Source of the DNA: Gemmatimonadota bacterium
GTDB lineage: Bacteria; Gemmatimonadota; Gemmatimonadetes; Longimicrobiales; Gaopeijiaceae
DNA length: 14,943 nucleotides
Reading direction: 5' to 3'
Assembly: GCA_030618065.1 (NCBI GenBank)
Contig: JAUXEE010000021.1
Location: 1-14,943 of the forward strand
Position numbers and translations under genes: made by a program. Below the pieces are notes generated by a model. The model was given only the letters and a program-made list of their open reading frames with translations, had not been told where the DNA came from and ran no database searches. Positions 1 through 7,026 of the stretch are shown piece after piece; position 1 is the stretch's first letter, and every line of letters begins with the position of its first letter.

Positions 1-59
1 CCTAACCTTCCAGGCCCTCCTCGAGACCCTGAGGCCGAGAGCGGTCTCCCTCACACATC

Positions 60-75
60 CCCGCCTCTCGGCGGG
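60..75 (-). terminator. Short GC hairpin downstream of the FadL-like gene, possible terminator
   Basis: A perfect 6-bp stem (CCCGCC / GGCGGG) with a TCTC loop begins 14 nt after the stop codon of the minus-strand barrel gene. There is no T-run after it on the minus strand, so it does not meet the usual intrinsic-terminator pattern. It could be a Rho-assisted stop, an mRNA 3' stabiliser, or chance in GC-rich DNA. Confidence 0.3.
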
Positions 76-88
76 TATCAGTCGGGTG

Positions 89-1549
89 TCAGCCGGATGT
101 CCGACCTTCCTCGATGACGAAGGGGACGGAGATTCCCACCAGGAACCGCCCACGCCGTTGCCTGAGCTCCAACCTCTCCGCCTCGACGGGAGGGGCCGGG
201 ATCGGGTCCGTGCTCCTGAGAGGATTCGGGACCTCCTGTTTGGTGGTTGCGAAGGAGAACCCCACGGTGAGGTCGATCCAGCTTGCCTCGTAAGTAAGTC
301 CTGAGCCGAGGTGGCGGTTGTTGGACTGAAAATGGGAGTTGCTGATCTTGTCCTCGAACCGGAAGGGCTCGAACACCTCCTCGGGGGCCGCCGACGCGTC
401 CCGGGCCACGCTGCCGTATGCAAAAAGGGAGTTTGTCAGCCGCCACTCGGCTCCGATGCCGTAATTGAACACCGAGGACAGCTCGTCCATGACATGGTAT
501 TCTCTGACCTCACCCGAGGTCTGGCTTTGGACCGAGTCCACACCCATGATCTCGTACTGGGACACGGAAGAGTACCACTCTCCGCTCAGGTGGACCGAGC
601 CTCTCCGCCCCTCCCAGGTGACCCCGGCGCCTATGGCGAAAGGCGTACGGGCCTTGATAGGCAAATCCTCTTCCCTGAAGATGGTGACCTCAGGCTCGAT
701 TCCGGTAACCTCCGGTGCGCCGAGGAGTTCCTCATACCGGATCGATCCACCCCCGAAGGGGTTGAGTTGGGGTGTGGTCAGGGAGAGGCCAAGTCGAATG
801 GGGCTGAGGTCTACGGCCAACCCGGCTTTCCAGATGAGCCCGTAGGAGTCGAACCTGTATTCCCGGAATTCCACCAGCGAGGCGAGGTCGTCGTCTTCGG
901 GCACCACTCCCACGCCTCGCTCGATTCTCCGCTGTCGCCCCACGTAGGTGCCGAAGGTCGTTACCCCCACGGCCACCCGGGGCGAGACAATGTGGGACCA
1001 CGTTAAGCCGACCCAGCTCTCGGTGATTTCGGATAGGGATTCCCATGTCCCCAGATAGGTTTCCGGACCCTGGAGTTGAGGGAACAGGTCGACGTTGTGC
1101 TCCGTGGTCAAGAGGAGATCGGTTTCACTTCTTCGTCGTGTGAGGAGGGAGTAGGCGAATCTGTGCCCGGGATGAGACGGGATGGTGAATACGCCTGCCA
1201 CCAGATTGGGTACGCCCCGAAGATTGGCCTGATCGAGTTCCAGGTTGTCCTCCAGCCCTCCCTCCAGCTTCACCCGGTTGAACTCGAAAGCTTCGGCGGT
1301 GAGGAGATAACCGGGGCGCTCCAGTTGGACGAGGCGCCCAGGGTTGTAGAACACCGCCCCCATGTCCGTCACCCCGGCGATCACCGTTCCGTTCAGGAGA
1401 GTGGAGCGGTTCCCGAACTGGTCGGACCAGTGGTATTCACTCTGGGCGGCGGCACGGTCGGGGGATGCCCCGAGGGTGACCAGGGCGAGAATTAGCCCGG
1501 GCAGGACCCAACCCGGGATGGATAGCTGGATCGAGATAGTCCATCGCAT
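89..1549 (-). CDS. FadL/OMPP1-like outer-membrane beta-barrel protein
   Basis: 486 residues. An N-terminal signal peptide (hydrophobic core about residues 12-27) probably ends near AAAQ at about 36. After it comes a stretch around 56-73 (VIAGVTDMGAVFYNPGRL) that resembles the '(A)DDASAVYYNPAGL' region of the OMPP1/FadL family, followed by alternating polar/hydrophobic strands with aromatic girdles to the end. Family members are 14-stranded barrels that take up hydrophobic compounds, fatty acids in E. coli FadL; the substrate here cannot be read from sequence. The C-terminus continues past the last strand (VGISVPFV) with a polar tail and does not end in the usual aromatic residue. The start at 1549 has a GAGG about 11 nt upstream. 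The gene is divergent from the small barrel at 1780. It could instead belong to a lineage-specific FadL-like family such as PorV relatives. Confidence 0.7.
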   Translation of the reverse strand: MRWTISIQLSIPGWVLPGLILALVTLGASPDRAAAQSEYHWSDQFGNRSTLLNGTVIAGVTDMGAVFYNPGRLVQLERPGYLLTAEAFEFNRVKLEGGLEDNLELDQANLRGVPNLVAGVFTIPSHPGHRFAYSLLTRRRSETDLLLTTEHNVDLFPQLQGPETYLGTWESLSEITESWVGLTWSHIVSPRVAVGVTTFGTYVGRQRRIERGVGVVPEDDDLASLVEFREYRFDSYGLIWKAGLAVDLSPIRLGLSLTTPQLNPFGGGSIRYEELLGAPEVTGIEPEVTIFREEDLPIKARTPFAIGAGVTWEGRRGSVHLSGEWYSSVSQYEIMGVDSVQSQTSGEVREYHVMDELSSVFNYGIGAEWRLTNSLFAYGSVARDASAAPEEVFEPFRFEDKISNSHFQSNNRHLGSGLTYEASWIDLTVGFSFATTKQEVPNPLRSTDPIPAPPVEAERLELRQRRGRFLVGISVPFVIEEGRTSG

Positions 1550-1612
1550 CGGCAGTTTTTCCTCATCTCAAGGAGGGCACAACTTGAAAAAGAAACACTG
1601 ATTTCATCCGGC

Positions 1613-1629
1613 CGCCGCCGCAGGCGGCG
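1613..1629. repeat. 7-bp GC hairpin in the divergent control region
   Basis: A perfect inverted repeat, CGCCGCC / GGCGGCG with a GCA loop, lies between the divergent starts at 1549 and 1780. Both flanking genes start rather than end here, and no T-run follows on either strand, so it is not a terminator. A second, weaker hairpin (AGAAG-GTA-CTTCT, 1733-1745) lies nearer the plus-strand gene. The rest of this 230-bp gap shows no convincing sigma-70 promoter. These could be 5'-leader structures or simply low-complexity CCG repeats. Confidence 0.35.
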
Positions 1630-1779
1630 TTGAATGATATCACGGTGGCGACACGAAGTCTCGCATATTAGGGAATGCTCTCCGTTTCTTGGGCTTCCTG
1701 AACCCGGGCCCCGCCACCGTGTAGAGTTCAGAAGAAGGTACTTCTATCCTCCCTTCTAGGAAAAGTCACAGCGATCCGG

Positions 1780-2250
1780 ATGGCTGCAAAAACGCTCCGC
1801 GCGACCCTCCAGGTTTCGGCCTTTCTGGCCCTAGCCTTCACCCCGGCCCAGGGTCAGCTGGAGGTTTGGGCGGGCGCAACCTATGCCGAAGCTCTGGATG
1901 GCCAATGGGGCGGTGATGCAAGGCTGTCCTACACTTTCCCGGCTCTCCCGGTGAGTGTGTTCGCTGGGGGGGACTATTTCCTGGCGGACTGCGATGAGGA
2001 GTGCAGCCTCTGGGGTTGGAGATTCGGAGGCAATCTTCGCGTCCCGCTTCTTGGTCTCACGCCTTATGCGTCGGGCGCCTGGGTGAACCGGAAATGGGAG
2101 TCGGGAGACCGGATTGCAGAGAAAGAGGGTCTCGCCCTCGGCGTGGGCCTCAGTCTTGGGCTTGGCCTTCGGGTCCAGGTCGAGGCCAGCCGGGAGTTTC
2201 TGAGTGGGGATTTGGATCAGTGGCTTCTTCGGGCTTCCCTTGGTTTCTGA
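1780..2250 (+). CDS. Small outer-membrane beta-barrel protein, function unknown
   Basis: 156 residues. A signal peptide (hydrophobic core about 10-20) is followed by a probable cleavage at AQG/Q near residue 25. The remainder is a run of short amphipathic strands separated by turns (LEVWAGATYAEAL, ARLSYTF, VSVFAGGDYF, GWRFGGNLRV, TPYASGAWV, ALGVGLSLGLGLRVQVEASREF, WLLRASLGF), enough for about eight strands, and it ends in a terminal Phe as expected for BAM recognition. Two Cys near residues 70-75 (DCDEEC) sit in a loop and could bind a metal or form a disulfide. No convincing ribosome-binding site precedes the ATG. The last 101 nt overlap, on the opposite strand, the 3' end of the gene at 2150-3097. 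The OmpA/OmpW-like barrel size is a structural analogy only. Confidence 0.65.
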   Translation: MAAKTLRATLQVSAFLALAFTPAQGQLEVWAGATYAEALDGQWGGDARLSYTFPALPVSVFAGGDYFLADCDEECSLWGWRFGGNLRVPLLGLTPYASGAWVNRKWESGDRIAEKEGLALGVGLSLGLGLRVQVEASREFLSGDLDQWLLRASLGF

Positions 2251-3097
2251 GGAGAAGCCACCGCTGTAGCTCCTCAACGGTCTCCTTCTGGGAATCTTCG
2301 ATTTGGCCCGCGCCGATCCAGCGCTCGATGCGGCCGAGATTGGCAGCCCGTGTGTAGTTGATGTAGTGGAGGGCAACGCCCCCCGGGATCCTCACGAAGC
2401 TCTTCAGACTCTCTTTGAAATAGGCGTCCTGATAGGGTTCTTTTCCCTCGTTGAACACCACCTGGGAGTGTTGGGCGGCAAGGTCGTCCGAGGAGAAAGT
2501 GTGGATCCGGTTGCAGATTCGGGTGGGGTCAACCAGGCCCATGACTCCCTTTGTTTCCATGCAGCTCCCTTCGGCATCCTCCCACATGTCGACGATCCTC
2601 GACTCGGCGGCCATACGGAACTCTGGACCGATGTAGAGTTGGAGAATCGATTCGGGGCCTAGGTCGGTGGTGAGACATGCCACCATTTCTGTTCGGATCA
2701 GACTCTTCCGAAAATCCTTCCAGGACTCTTTTGCACCGGTCTCCTCGGCGATGGGCTTCAGCTCCGGAAACTCCGAGTCGCCGATGTTGACGTCGACAAA
2801 AGGAGCGCAGCCATCCGAGAGGATACGCTCTGAATGGACAGCCGCACTCGAGATAACCCTGGAGCGTACCTCCTCGACGAATCCCACCGCCAAATCCTGG
2901 CCGAATTCGACCTCGGCCTCGAATCGATGGAGTTCCGTCAATACGCGAGAATCCAGGGGGAGGGAATCGCCCCAAGCCACCAGGCCCCCTGCAACGGCGG
3001 TTTGGGAAGCGGCGGTTCCAGGTAGACCGGCCCACCCGACCACCAGGGCCAGAAGGGCCAGACGGGCCGACGCGGTCCTACTCATGACCATGGACAT
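2150..3097 (-). CDS. Exported protein of unknown function with a Pro-rich tail
   Basis: 315 residues, not recognised. Residues 9-30 form a good signal peptide with likely cleavage near TAASQ (about 31-32), so the product should be periplasmic or secreted. The mature part is mixed alpha/beta and rich in acidic residues, with four Cys (97, 141, 179, 195) that could make two disulfides. A predicted helix ends near residue 284 (VEELQRWLLLRN), and the last 31 residues are Pro/Gly/Glu-rich low complexity. That tail is exactly the part lying antisense to the barrel gene ending at 2250. ATG codons at residues 1, 3 and 5 all allow the signal peptide; an in-frame stop lies five codons upstream of the first and none has a clear ribosome-binding site. 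It is 149 bp beyond the EEP gene on the same strand, so it may be a separate unit. Confidence 0.7.
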   Translation of the reverse strand: MSMVMSRTASARLALLALVVGWAGLPGTAASQTAVAGGLVAWGDSLPLDSRVLTELHRFEAEVEFGQDLAVGFVEEVRSRVISSAAVHSERILSDGCAPFVDVNIGDSEFPELKPIAEETGAKESWKDFRKSLIRTEMVACLTTDLGPESILQLYIGPEFRMAAESRIVDMWEDAEGSCMETKGVMGLVDPTRICNRIHTFSSDDLAAQHSQVVFNEGKEPYQDAYFKESLKSFVRIPGGVALHYINYTRAANLGRIERWIGAGQIEDSQKETVEELQRWLLLRNQGKPEEATDPNPHSETPGWPRPGPEGQAQD

Positions 3098-3236
3098 GGG
3101 TTGGGCTGGTCACGACAAGGGTCGCCAAGGAAGCTAGAGCGACCCGATATCCAGACTCGATTCGGTTCGACATGCGTTGGGCTCATTCGTCATGCGTAAT
3201 CGGTGCTGAGGTGGCTTGAAGTACACCCGATATCCA
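3095..3236. repeat. Degenerate tandem duplication in the leader of the unknown exported gene
   Basis: Two motifs occur twice in the same order. CATGGGTTGGGCT (3095-3107) recurs as CATGCGTTGGGCT (3171-3183, 12 of 13 bases), and ACCCGATATCCA (3142-3153) recurs identically (3225-3236). The offsets are 76 and 83 bp, and the sequence between the motifs is poorly conserved. The first motif includes the start codon of the minus-strand gene at 3097; the second copy carries an ATG (3173) opening a 31-codon frame that runs into that gene. This could be an old duplication of the leader or paired binding sites. Confidence 0.55.
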
Positions 3237-3246
3237 TGGAGGTTCT

Positions 3247-4413
3247 CTATTCCCCGCCGCCGAAGCTGACCCAAGCGAAGCGGGCATGGTGATCGGATCC
3301 GAGGCGGGGCCCGATGGGGCGATAGCTCTCGGACACGAGATACGCTCTCCCTTGGCCAGTTTCCGATCCCCTTTGGGCTTGCCTGAAGAAAAGATGATCT
3401 GTGGGGAAAGGACCCCTCGTGGCCTTACCGTCCCATTCGGGAGAGTCCGGGAAGGCCACCCACAGGCTCTTCAGGGACGATTCTCTCCCCGACCAGGTGT
3501 TGAAGTCACCGCCCAATAGGATGGGGAGAGTCCCACCGGAATCCTCTTCCACGCGGTTCAAAGCCTCGATCAAGCCTTCGGTCTGGCGAAGTCTGGTCTG
3601 ATTCCCGGTCAGGAGGACACGATGGAAGCTGCTAGTGACTTCCAGATGCACGTTCACCACGCGGAGGGAATCGGATGACCCAAGAGGGACCGTGGCGGCG
3701 ACGGCGACCTTTCGCTCCGTTTCGAAAGGCAGTACGACGGCTTTGAAATCGGAGAGGGGGAGAGTCGAGAGAATTGCACTCCCCTTGTCGTGGAGCCTCT
3801 CCCCCGGATCATCAACCCCGTTGCGACCGGAGGGAACGTACACAAACGCCAACCCGCATTGTTCAGCCACCTCGACAATGTCGGGGGTACCCCGTTGTCG
3901 GGCGTCACTCCTCCGCTTCATGGCCGCCACCCGCTGGTCGGTCACGGGAGGAAGCTCCGAGGACCACCGGAAGGCTTCCTGAACGAGGACGACAAACTGC
4001 GGGAACCTAGCGCTGGCTTCGGAGTCTCCCAGCCTGCAGGAGAGCCCAACCTCTTCCTCCATGAAGGAGAGGAGGTCTCCAGCGCCCACATCGACATTCC
4101 AGCTAAAAACGGCCAGGCTGTCGTGGTCCTCCGAGCGCCCGAATTGTGCGGCGGGAGCCGGTTTTATATGGGGGGATCCTACCATGTCACACCACCGGGT
4201 GATGGACTGCCCCTCGAGAGGGTCGGTGGGCCCCAGCCAGTCCCATTCCGCGGAGGACCCGGCTGCGGGACAGGGGGAGCGGGGCCCCATTTCATGGTGG
4301 AGCCCGCAACCCACCACTAGAAAGGCCAGGGACGCGCCAGCGATGCAGTGGCGCGCCGAAACCCGCCCTTTCTGCCCCTTGGGGGAAGCGAACGACCTGG
4401 TGGGTGCCTCCAT
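3247..4413 (-). CDS. Endonuclease/exonuclease/phosphatase (EEP) family lipoprotein
   Basis: 388 residues. A basic N-terminus, hydrophobic segment 24-35 and lipobox VVG-C36 predict a lipoprotein. All EEP-superfamily motifs are present in order: N106 (FSWNVD), E146 (VQEAF), GSAILST (211-217), VNVHLE with N254 and H256, GGDFN with D303 and N305, TDHLF (D339, H340) and the C-terminal GSDHH (D374, H375). The metal-binding and catalytic set is therefore intact, predicting a Mg2+-dependent phosphodiesterase or phosphatase. Relatives cleave DNA, phosphoinositides or sphingomyelin; the substrate cannot be chosen from sequence. Because it is exported, nucleic acid or phospholipid outside the cytoplasm is likeliest. 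The start ATG shares one base with the stop of the gene upstream (TGATG at 4411-4415); no good ribosome-binding site is seen, so translation probably depends on coupling. Confidence 0.85.
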   Translation of the reverse strand: MEAPTRSFASPKGQKGRVSARHCIAGASLAFLVVGCGLHHEMGPRSPCPAAGSSAEWDWLGPTDPLEGQSITRWCDMVGSPHIKPAPAAQFGRSEDHDSLAVFSWNVDVGAGDLLSFMEEEVGLSCRLGDSEASARFPQFVVLVQEAFRWSSELPPVTDQRVAAMKRRSDARQRGTPDIVEVAEQCGLAFVYVPSGRNGVDDPGERLHDKGSAILSTLPLSDFKAVVLPFETERKVAVAATVPLGSSDSLRVVNVHLEVTSSFHRVLLTGNQTRLRQTEGLIEALNRVEEDSGGTLPILLGGDFNTWSGRESSLKSLWVAFPDSPEWDGKATRGPFPTDHLFFRQAQRGSETGQGRAYLVSESYRPIGPRLGSDHHARFAWVSFGGGE

Positions 4414-5048
4414 CAGAACCGTATCTGGAGAGGGACGACCAGCCGGGGAAGCCCCTCCTCCGCGTCACCGGCGCCCATTACCCAATCGGCCAACCCCCCG
4501 ACAGCCATACCGGCCAGGGAGAGTGCCACCGCGTCCCCAATCTTGATCTTCGGGATGGCAAGGACGCCGATGGTCCCTACGGCTGCTCCGATCCCGAACC
4601 CTATCCCCACCCCGGCCGGGGCAGCTCCGATTGCACCCCCCACCGCCGCGAAGGCCCCCACGTCTTTCCAACCGTACTGGCGGGCGACCCAGGACAGACC
4701 GAGACCCACCACACCTCCCGCCAGAACACCGTATCCAGCTCCACGCCACCGATCATCCAGAACGTCCGCATCTCTGTCTCCCAAGACGGCACCACTCACG
4801 CCTCCGACGGCCCCTCCCAGGGCAGCGGAAACCCGTGGGCACGTGGATCCGAAGAGGGTCCGGCTGCAGACGGCGGTCCCCCAGAGAAGTCCCAGGATGG
4901 TGCCGGATGAGGCCCCCAGAATGGCCCCGCCGATGGGATCCGAGCCGGAGTTCTCCCACTCCTGGGCTTCGAGGTTGGGCGATGGGCCCCATAGGACGAG
5001 AACCAGGGAGAGGCAGGGGCAAAGGGCTGATAGAGTAAGGCGGGACAT
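4413..5048 (-). CDS. Exported glycine-zipper protein, function unknown
   Basis: 211 residues. A signal peptide (hydrophobic 8-21) probably ends at LEA/QEW near residue 28. The mature protein is dominated by hydrophobic, glycine-spaced segments of the GxxxG/GGAxGG type: about 40-56, 75-90, 102-118, 127-165 and 176-193. This glycine-zipper pattern is found in envelope proteins whose helices or strands pack closely in a membrane. A Cys pair in the first loop (about residues 61 and 70, in a VCS...TCP stretch) may be disulfide-bonded outside the cytoplasm. Near the end, PLQIRF terminates in Phe, which would also allow a barrel end. It lies between the channel gene and the EEP gene and is joined to both: its ribosome-binding site contains the channel stop codon, and its own stop overlaps the EEP start. 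Function is not recognised. Confidence 0.7.
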   Translation of the reverse strand: MSRLTLSALCPCLSLVLVLWGPSPNLEAQEWENSGSDPIGGAILGASSGTILGLLWGTAVCSRTLFGSTCPRVSAALGGAVGGVSGAVLGDRDADVLDDRWRGAGYGVLAGGVVGLGLSWVARQYGWKDVGAFAAVGGAIGAAPAGVGIGFGIGAAVGTIGVLAIPKIKIGDAVALSLAGMAVGGLADWVMGAGDAEEGLPRLVVPLQIRF

Positions 5049-5052
5049 GGCT

Positions 5053-5059
5053 CCTCCTA
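5053..5059 (-). promoter_or_regulatory. Ribosome-binding site overlapping the channel stop codon
   Basis: On the minus strand TAGGAGG contains the channel gene's TAG stop and a consensus AGGAGG Shine-Dalgarno, 4 nt before the ATG at 5048. Ribosomes ending on the channel are placed directly over the next start, which fixes the start of the glycine-zipper gene and supports co-translation. Confidence 0.75.
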
Positions 5060-5749
5060 CTCGTTTCCTCGCTCGGGAGTTCCCGCGGTCTCGTGCATGA
5101 TGTGCAGGGCAACGAAGCGGGCGATAAGGACCGCCAAGAATAGTTGCCCCAGGAGGGCTTCCAGAACCACAAGGGATCGGGCGGCGGGGGTCAAGGGCCC
5201 GATGTCGCCGTACCCCAGGGTCGTCATGGTTACGTAGCTGAAGTAGGTGATGATCGAAAACCGGCGGAGATCGTAAGGGACTGCCTGGTTGGCGTTGGCG
5301 GGGAGGCTCAAGGATCCCGGCTGCAGGACCTCCAGGGTCGTGAAGGCCAGGGCGAACACTATCCCGATGAGGAGGAAGACGCTCAGCGCTCCGAAGAGGA
5401 CCTCCGACGTCACACGCCGGGCCCGGAAGACGTACCGGAGGATGTGAGAGACGACGAAGCAGAGGAACGCGGCGCTGAAGACCATCTCTACGATGGCCAG
5501 ACTTTCATTGCCCGGTTGGAACCGAGCTGCCCAGGCGGCCGCCAAGGCAGGTATTGCTAAGAGAAGCCCGACTCGAAAAGGCCGCCTCCCCTGACTCACT
5601 GCGTTCAGGCCGCCCAGAAACACCACAGTCATCAGGAGCTGAATGACGAGGGCTCCCCTTGGCCCCTGGTGGAGGAGGGGCGCGATCACGACGATCAGAA
5701 GAACCGCCGTAAAAAGGGCTCGAAAGCGGAATAGTCGCCGATCGAACAT
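5057..5749 (-). CDS. Six-helix potassium-type ion channel (Ion_trans_2 pore)
   Basis: 230 residues from the chosen start. Hydrophobic segments are at about 12-26, 34-50, 59-76, 86-108 and 119-142, then a pore helix with the selectivity filter TLGYGD (177-182), then a last helix (about 191-215). TxGYGD is the hallmark of potassium channels, here with Leu for the common Val. No voltage-sensor S4 with regularly spaced Arg is seen, and there is no C-terminal RCK/TrkA domain; the tail is about 15 residues. The pore should tetramerise in the inner membrane. The open frame reaches ATG 5875, but I start at 5749 because GGGAG (5754-5758) is well placed and the upstream 42 residues are polar and unlike a channel N-terminus. 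It is the first gene of the cluster leading to the glycine-zipper and EEP genes. Confidence 0.85.
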   Translation of the reverse strand: MFDRRLFRFRALFTAVLLIVVIAPLLHQGPRGALVIQLLMTVVFLGGLNAVSQGRRPFRVGLLLAIPALAAAWAARFQPGNESLAIVEMVFSAAFLCFVVSHILRYVFRARRVTSEVLFGALSVFLLIGIVFALAFTTLEVLQPGSLSLPANANQAVPYDLRRFSIITYFSYVTMTTLGYGDIGPLTPAARSLVVLEALLGQLFLAVLIARFVALHIMHETAGTPERGNE

Positions 5750-5886
5750 GGCTCTCCCGTTCTTGATTAAGGTGGAGTTGGGCGAGAGATAAGTTACCGA
5801 AGCCCGTTCGCGGCGCAACTTGGGCATGATATCAGGGTAGCCCATGGCGACCCACACTTTCCTCGACGGTTCCAATGATCCAGATT

Positions 5887-5901
5887 ACCGGGATTCCCGG
5901 T
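5887..5901. promoter_or_regulatory. 15-bp perfect inverted repeat, candidate operator of the efflux operon
   Basis: ACCGGGA-T-TCCCGGT has two perfect 7-bp arms around one central base. It lies in the 173-bp gap between the divergent starts at 5749 and 5923, 11 nt before the AGGAGG of the efflux operon. Position and symmetry fit a dimeric repressor site, as is common for efflux operons, but no regulator is encoded in the window. In RNA it could also fold as a short hairpin next to the ribosome-binding site. I see no strong sigma-70 promoter in this gap on either strand. Confidence 0.45.
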
Positions 5902-5912
5902 CCACACAACCC

Positions 5913-5918
5913 AGGAGG
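5913..5918 (+). promoter_or_regulatory. Shine-Dalgarno that selects the GTG start at 5923
   Basis: A consensus AGGAGG sits 4 nt before an in-frame GTG. The longer frame's ATG at 5875 has no such signal, so this site decides the start of the AI-2E-family gene. Confidence 0.65.
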
Positions 5919-5922
5919 CCCC

Positions 5923-7026
5923 GTGAGTTCGTCCGACTCTTCGTCCGATCAGAAGGCCAGAAGGCTTTCGGTAGTCGTTGCCCTGCACCTTGCTCTGGCC
6001 ACTGGCCTGATCCTCGCCTGTTTTCTGATTATGAAGCCCTTCATGATCATCCTCACCTGGGCGGTGATCCTCGCGGTGGCCCTCCAGGCGCCGTTCAAGA
6101 AGCTGGTCGGCATGGCAGGAGGGAAGCGAGGCTTGGCAGCCACGATCTTCTCCCTGGTGGCCATCCTCCTGGTGGTGGTGCCCTCCTGGTTCATTGGAGG
6201 CTCTCTGGTGGGGACCATGCAATCCCTCCGGGCGTCCATGGAAGCCGGAACCCTGGAGGCCCCGCCCCCGCCGGAGAACATCGAGAATCTCCCTCTCGTC
6301 GGTGAGCGGGTGTACGAGGCCTGGACCCTGGCATCGGGCGACGTACAGCAGGCCATGGTCCAGTTCGAGCCTCAGCTCCGCGCGTTCGGAGGATGGACCC
6401 TTCGGCTCCTGGCCGGCCTAGGCGGGATGGTGCTCCAAACCCTGGTGGCGTTGATCATCGCCTCCGTCCTGCTGACCTATGCCGAACCGGCGACTCGAAC
6501 CCTGCGAGCCATCGGGGAAAGGATCGAAGGAAAAGGGGTTGAGGACTTCGTGGGGATGGCCGGCGCCACCATCATCAGCGTGGCCCTTGGGGTCCTGGGC
6601 GTGGCCCTGGTACAAACGGCCATCGTGGGAGCCGGCATGTTCGTCGCCGGCGTGCCTGCGGCGGGACTCCTGACGATTGTGGCCTTCGTATTCGCGGTGG
6701 TGCAAATCCCCATGCTCCTCGTCATGATCCTTCCCATGATCTGGGCCTTCGCAAACCTGAGCGTCCCGTTGGCCATCGGGTTCGCGGTGTTCGCCATCCT
6801 CGCCAGTCTCTCCGACATGCCCCTCAAGGCCATGTTCCTGGGCCGGGGTGTTCCGGTTCCCACCGCCGTCATTCTCCTGGGTGCCATCGGAGGTATGATC
6901 ACCATGGGGATGATGGGGTTGTTCATCGGGGCCATCGTTCTCGGGATCGGCTACAAGACCTTCCAGCTCTGGGTGGGCGGGGTTGAATCCCCCGAGGACC
7001 TCGCAGGGGAGCCAACAGGGACATGA
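5923..7026 (+). CDS. AI-2E/PerM-family membrane transporter
   Basis: 367 residues from GTG 5923. About eight hydrophobic segments fit the AI-2E transporter (PerM/TqsA/YdiK) family, whose members are usually near 350 residues. There are two early helices (about 17-54) with a MKPFMIILTWAVILA-type stretch, then a third hydrophobic segment, a soluble region rich in amphipathic helix (about 95-150), then the C-terminal half with VALVQTAIVGAGMFVAGVP and the VFAVVQIP/LPMIWAF region typical of the family. E. coli TqsA exports autoinducer-2, but other members export sodium or have no known substrate, so a signalling role should not be assumed. It is first in the efflux operon, and its stop overlaps the next start (ATGA, 7023-7026). 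The start choice rests on AGGAGG; ATG 5875 would add 16 residues across an inverted repeat. Confidence 0.85.
   Translation: MSSSDSSSDQKARRLSVVVALHLALATGLILACFLIMKPFMIILTWAVILAVALQAPFKKLVGMAGGKRGLAATIFSLVAILLVVVPSWFIGGSLVGTMQSLRASMEAGTLEAPPPPENIENLPLVGERVYEAWTLASGDVQQAMVQFEPQLRAFGGWTLRLLAGLGGMVLQTLVALIIASVLLTYAEPATRTLRAIGERIEGKGVEDFVGMAGATIISVALGVLGVALVQTAIVGAGMFVAGVPAAGLLTIVAFVFAVVQIPMLLVMILPMIWAFANLSVPLAIGFAVFAILASLSDMPLKAMFLGRGVPVPTAVILLGAIGGMITMGMMGLFIGAIVLGIGYKTFQLWVGGVESPEDLAGEPTGT

Noticed and set aside
1..88. Left edge, searched for a gene end or RNA gene
   Set aside because: Only the short hairpin at 60-75 stands out; no tRNA-like fold or supported reading frame is visible.
3078..3173. 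31-codon minus-strand frame with a hydrophobic stretch upstream of the unknown exported gene
   Set aside because: Not annotated as a gene: it lacks a ribosome-binding site and ends in the next gene's start region. It is kept only as part of the duplicated-leader finding.
4348..5100. A 250-codon Pro/Ala/Arg-rich frame antisense to the glycine-zipper gene
   Set aside because: Proline- and arginine-rich composition is what the complement of glycine- and alanine-rich codons gives; the sense gene has a signal peptide and consensus ribosome-binding site.
5791..5818. Promoter-like TTGCGC ... TAACTT on the minus strand upstream of the channel gene
   Set aside because: The -35 element matches only three of six consensus bases and the spacer is 16 nt; too weak to call.
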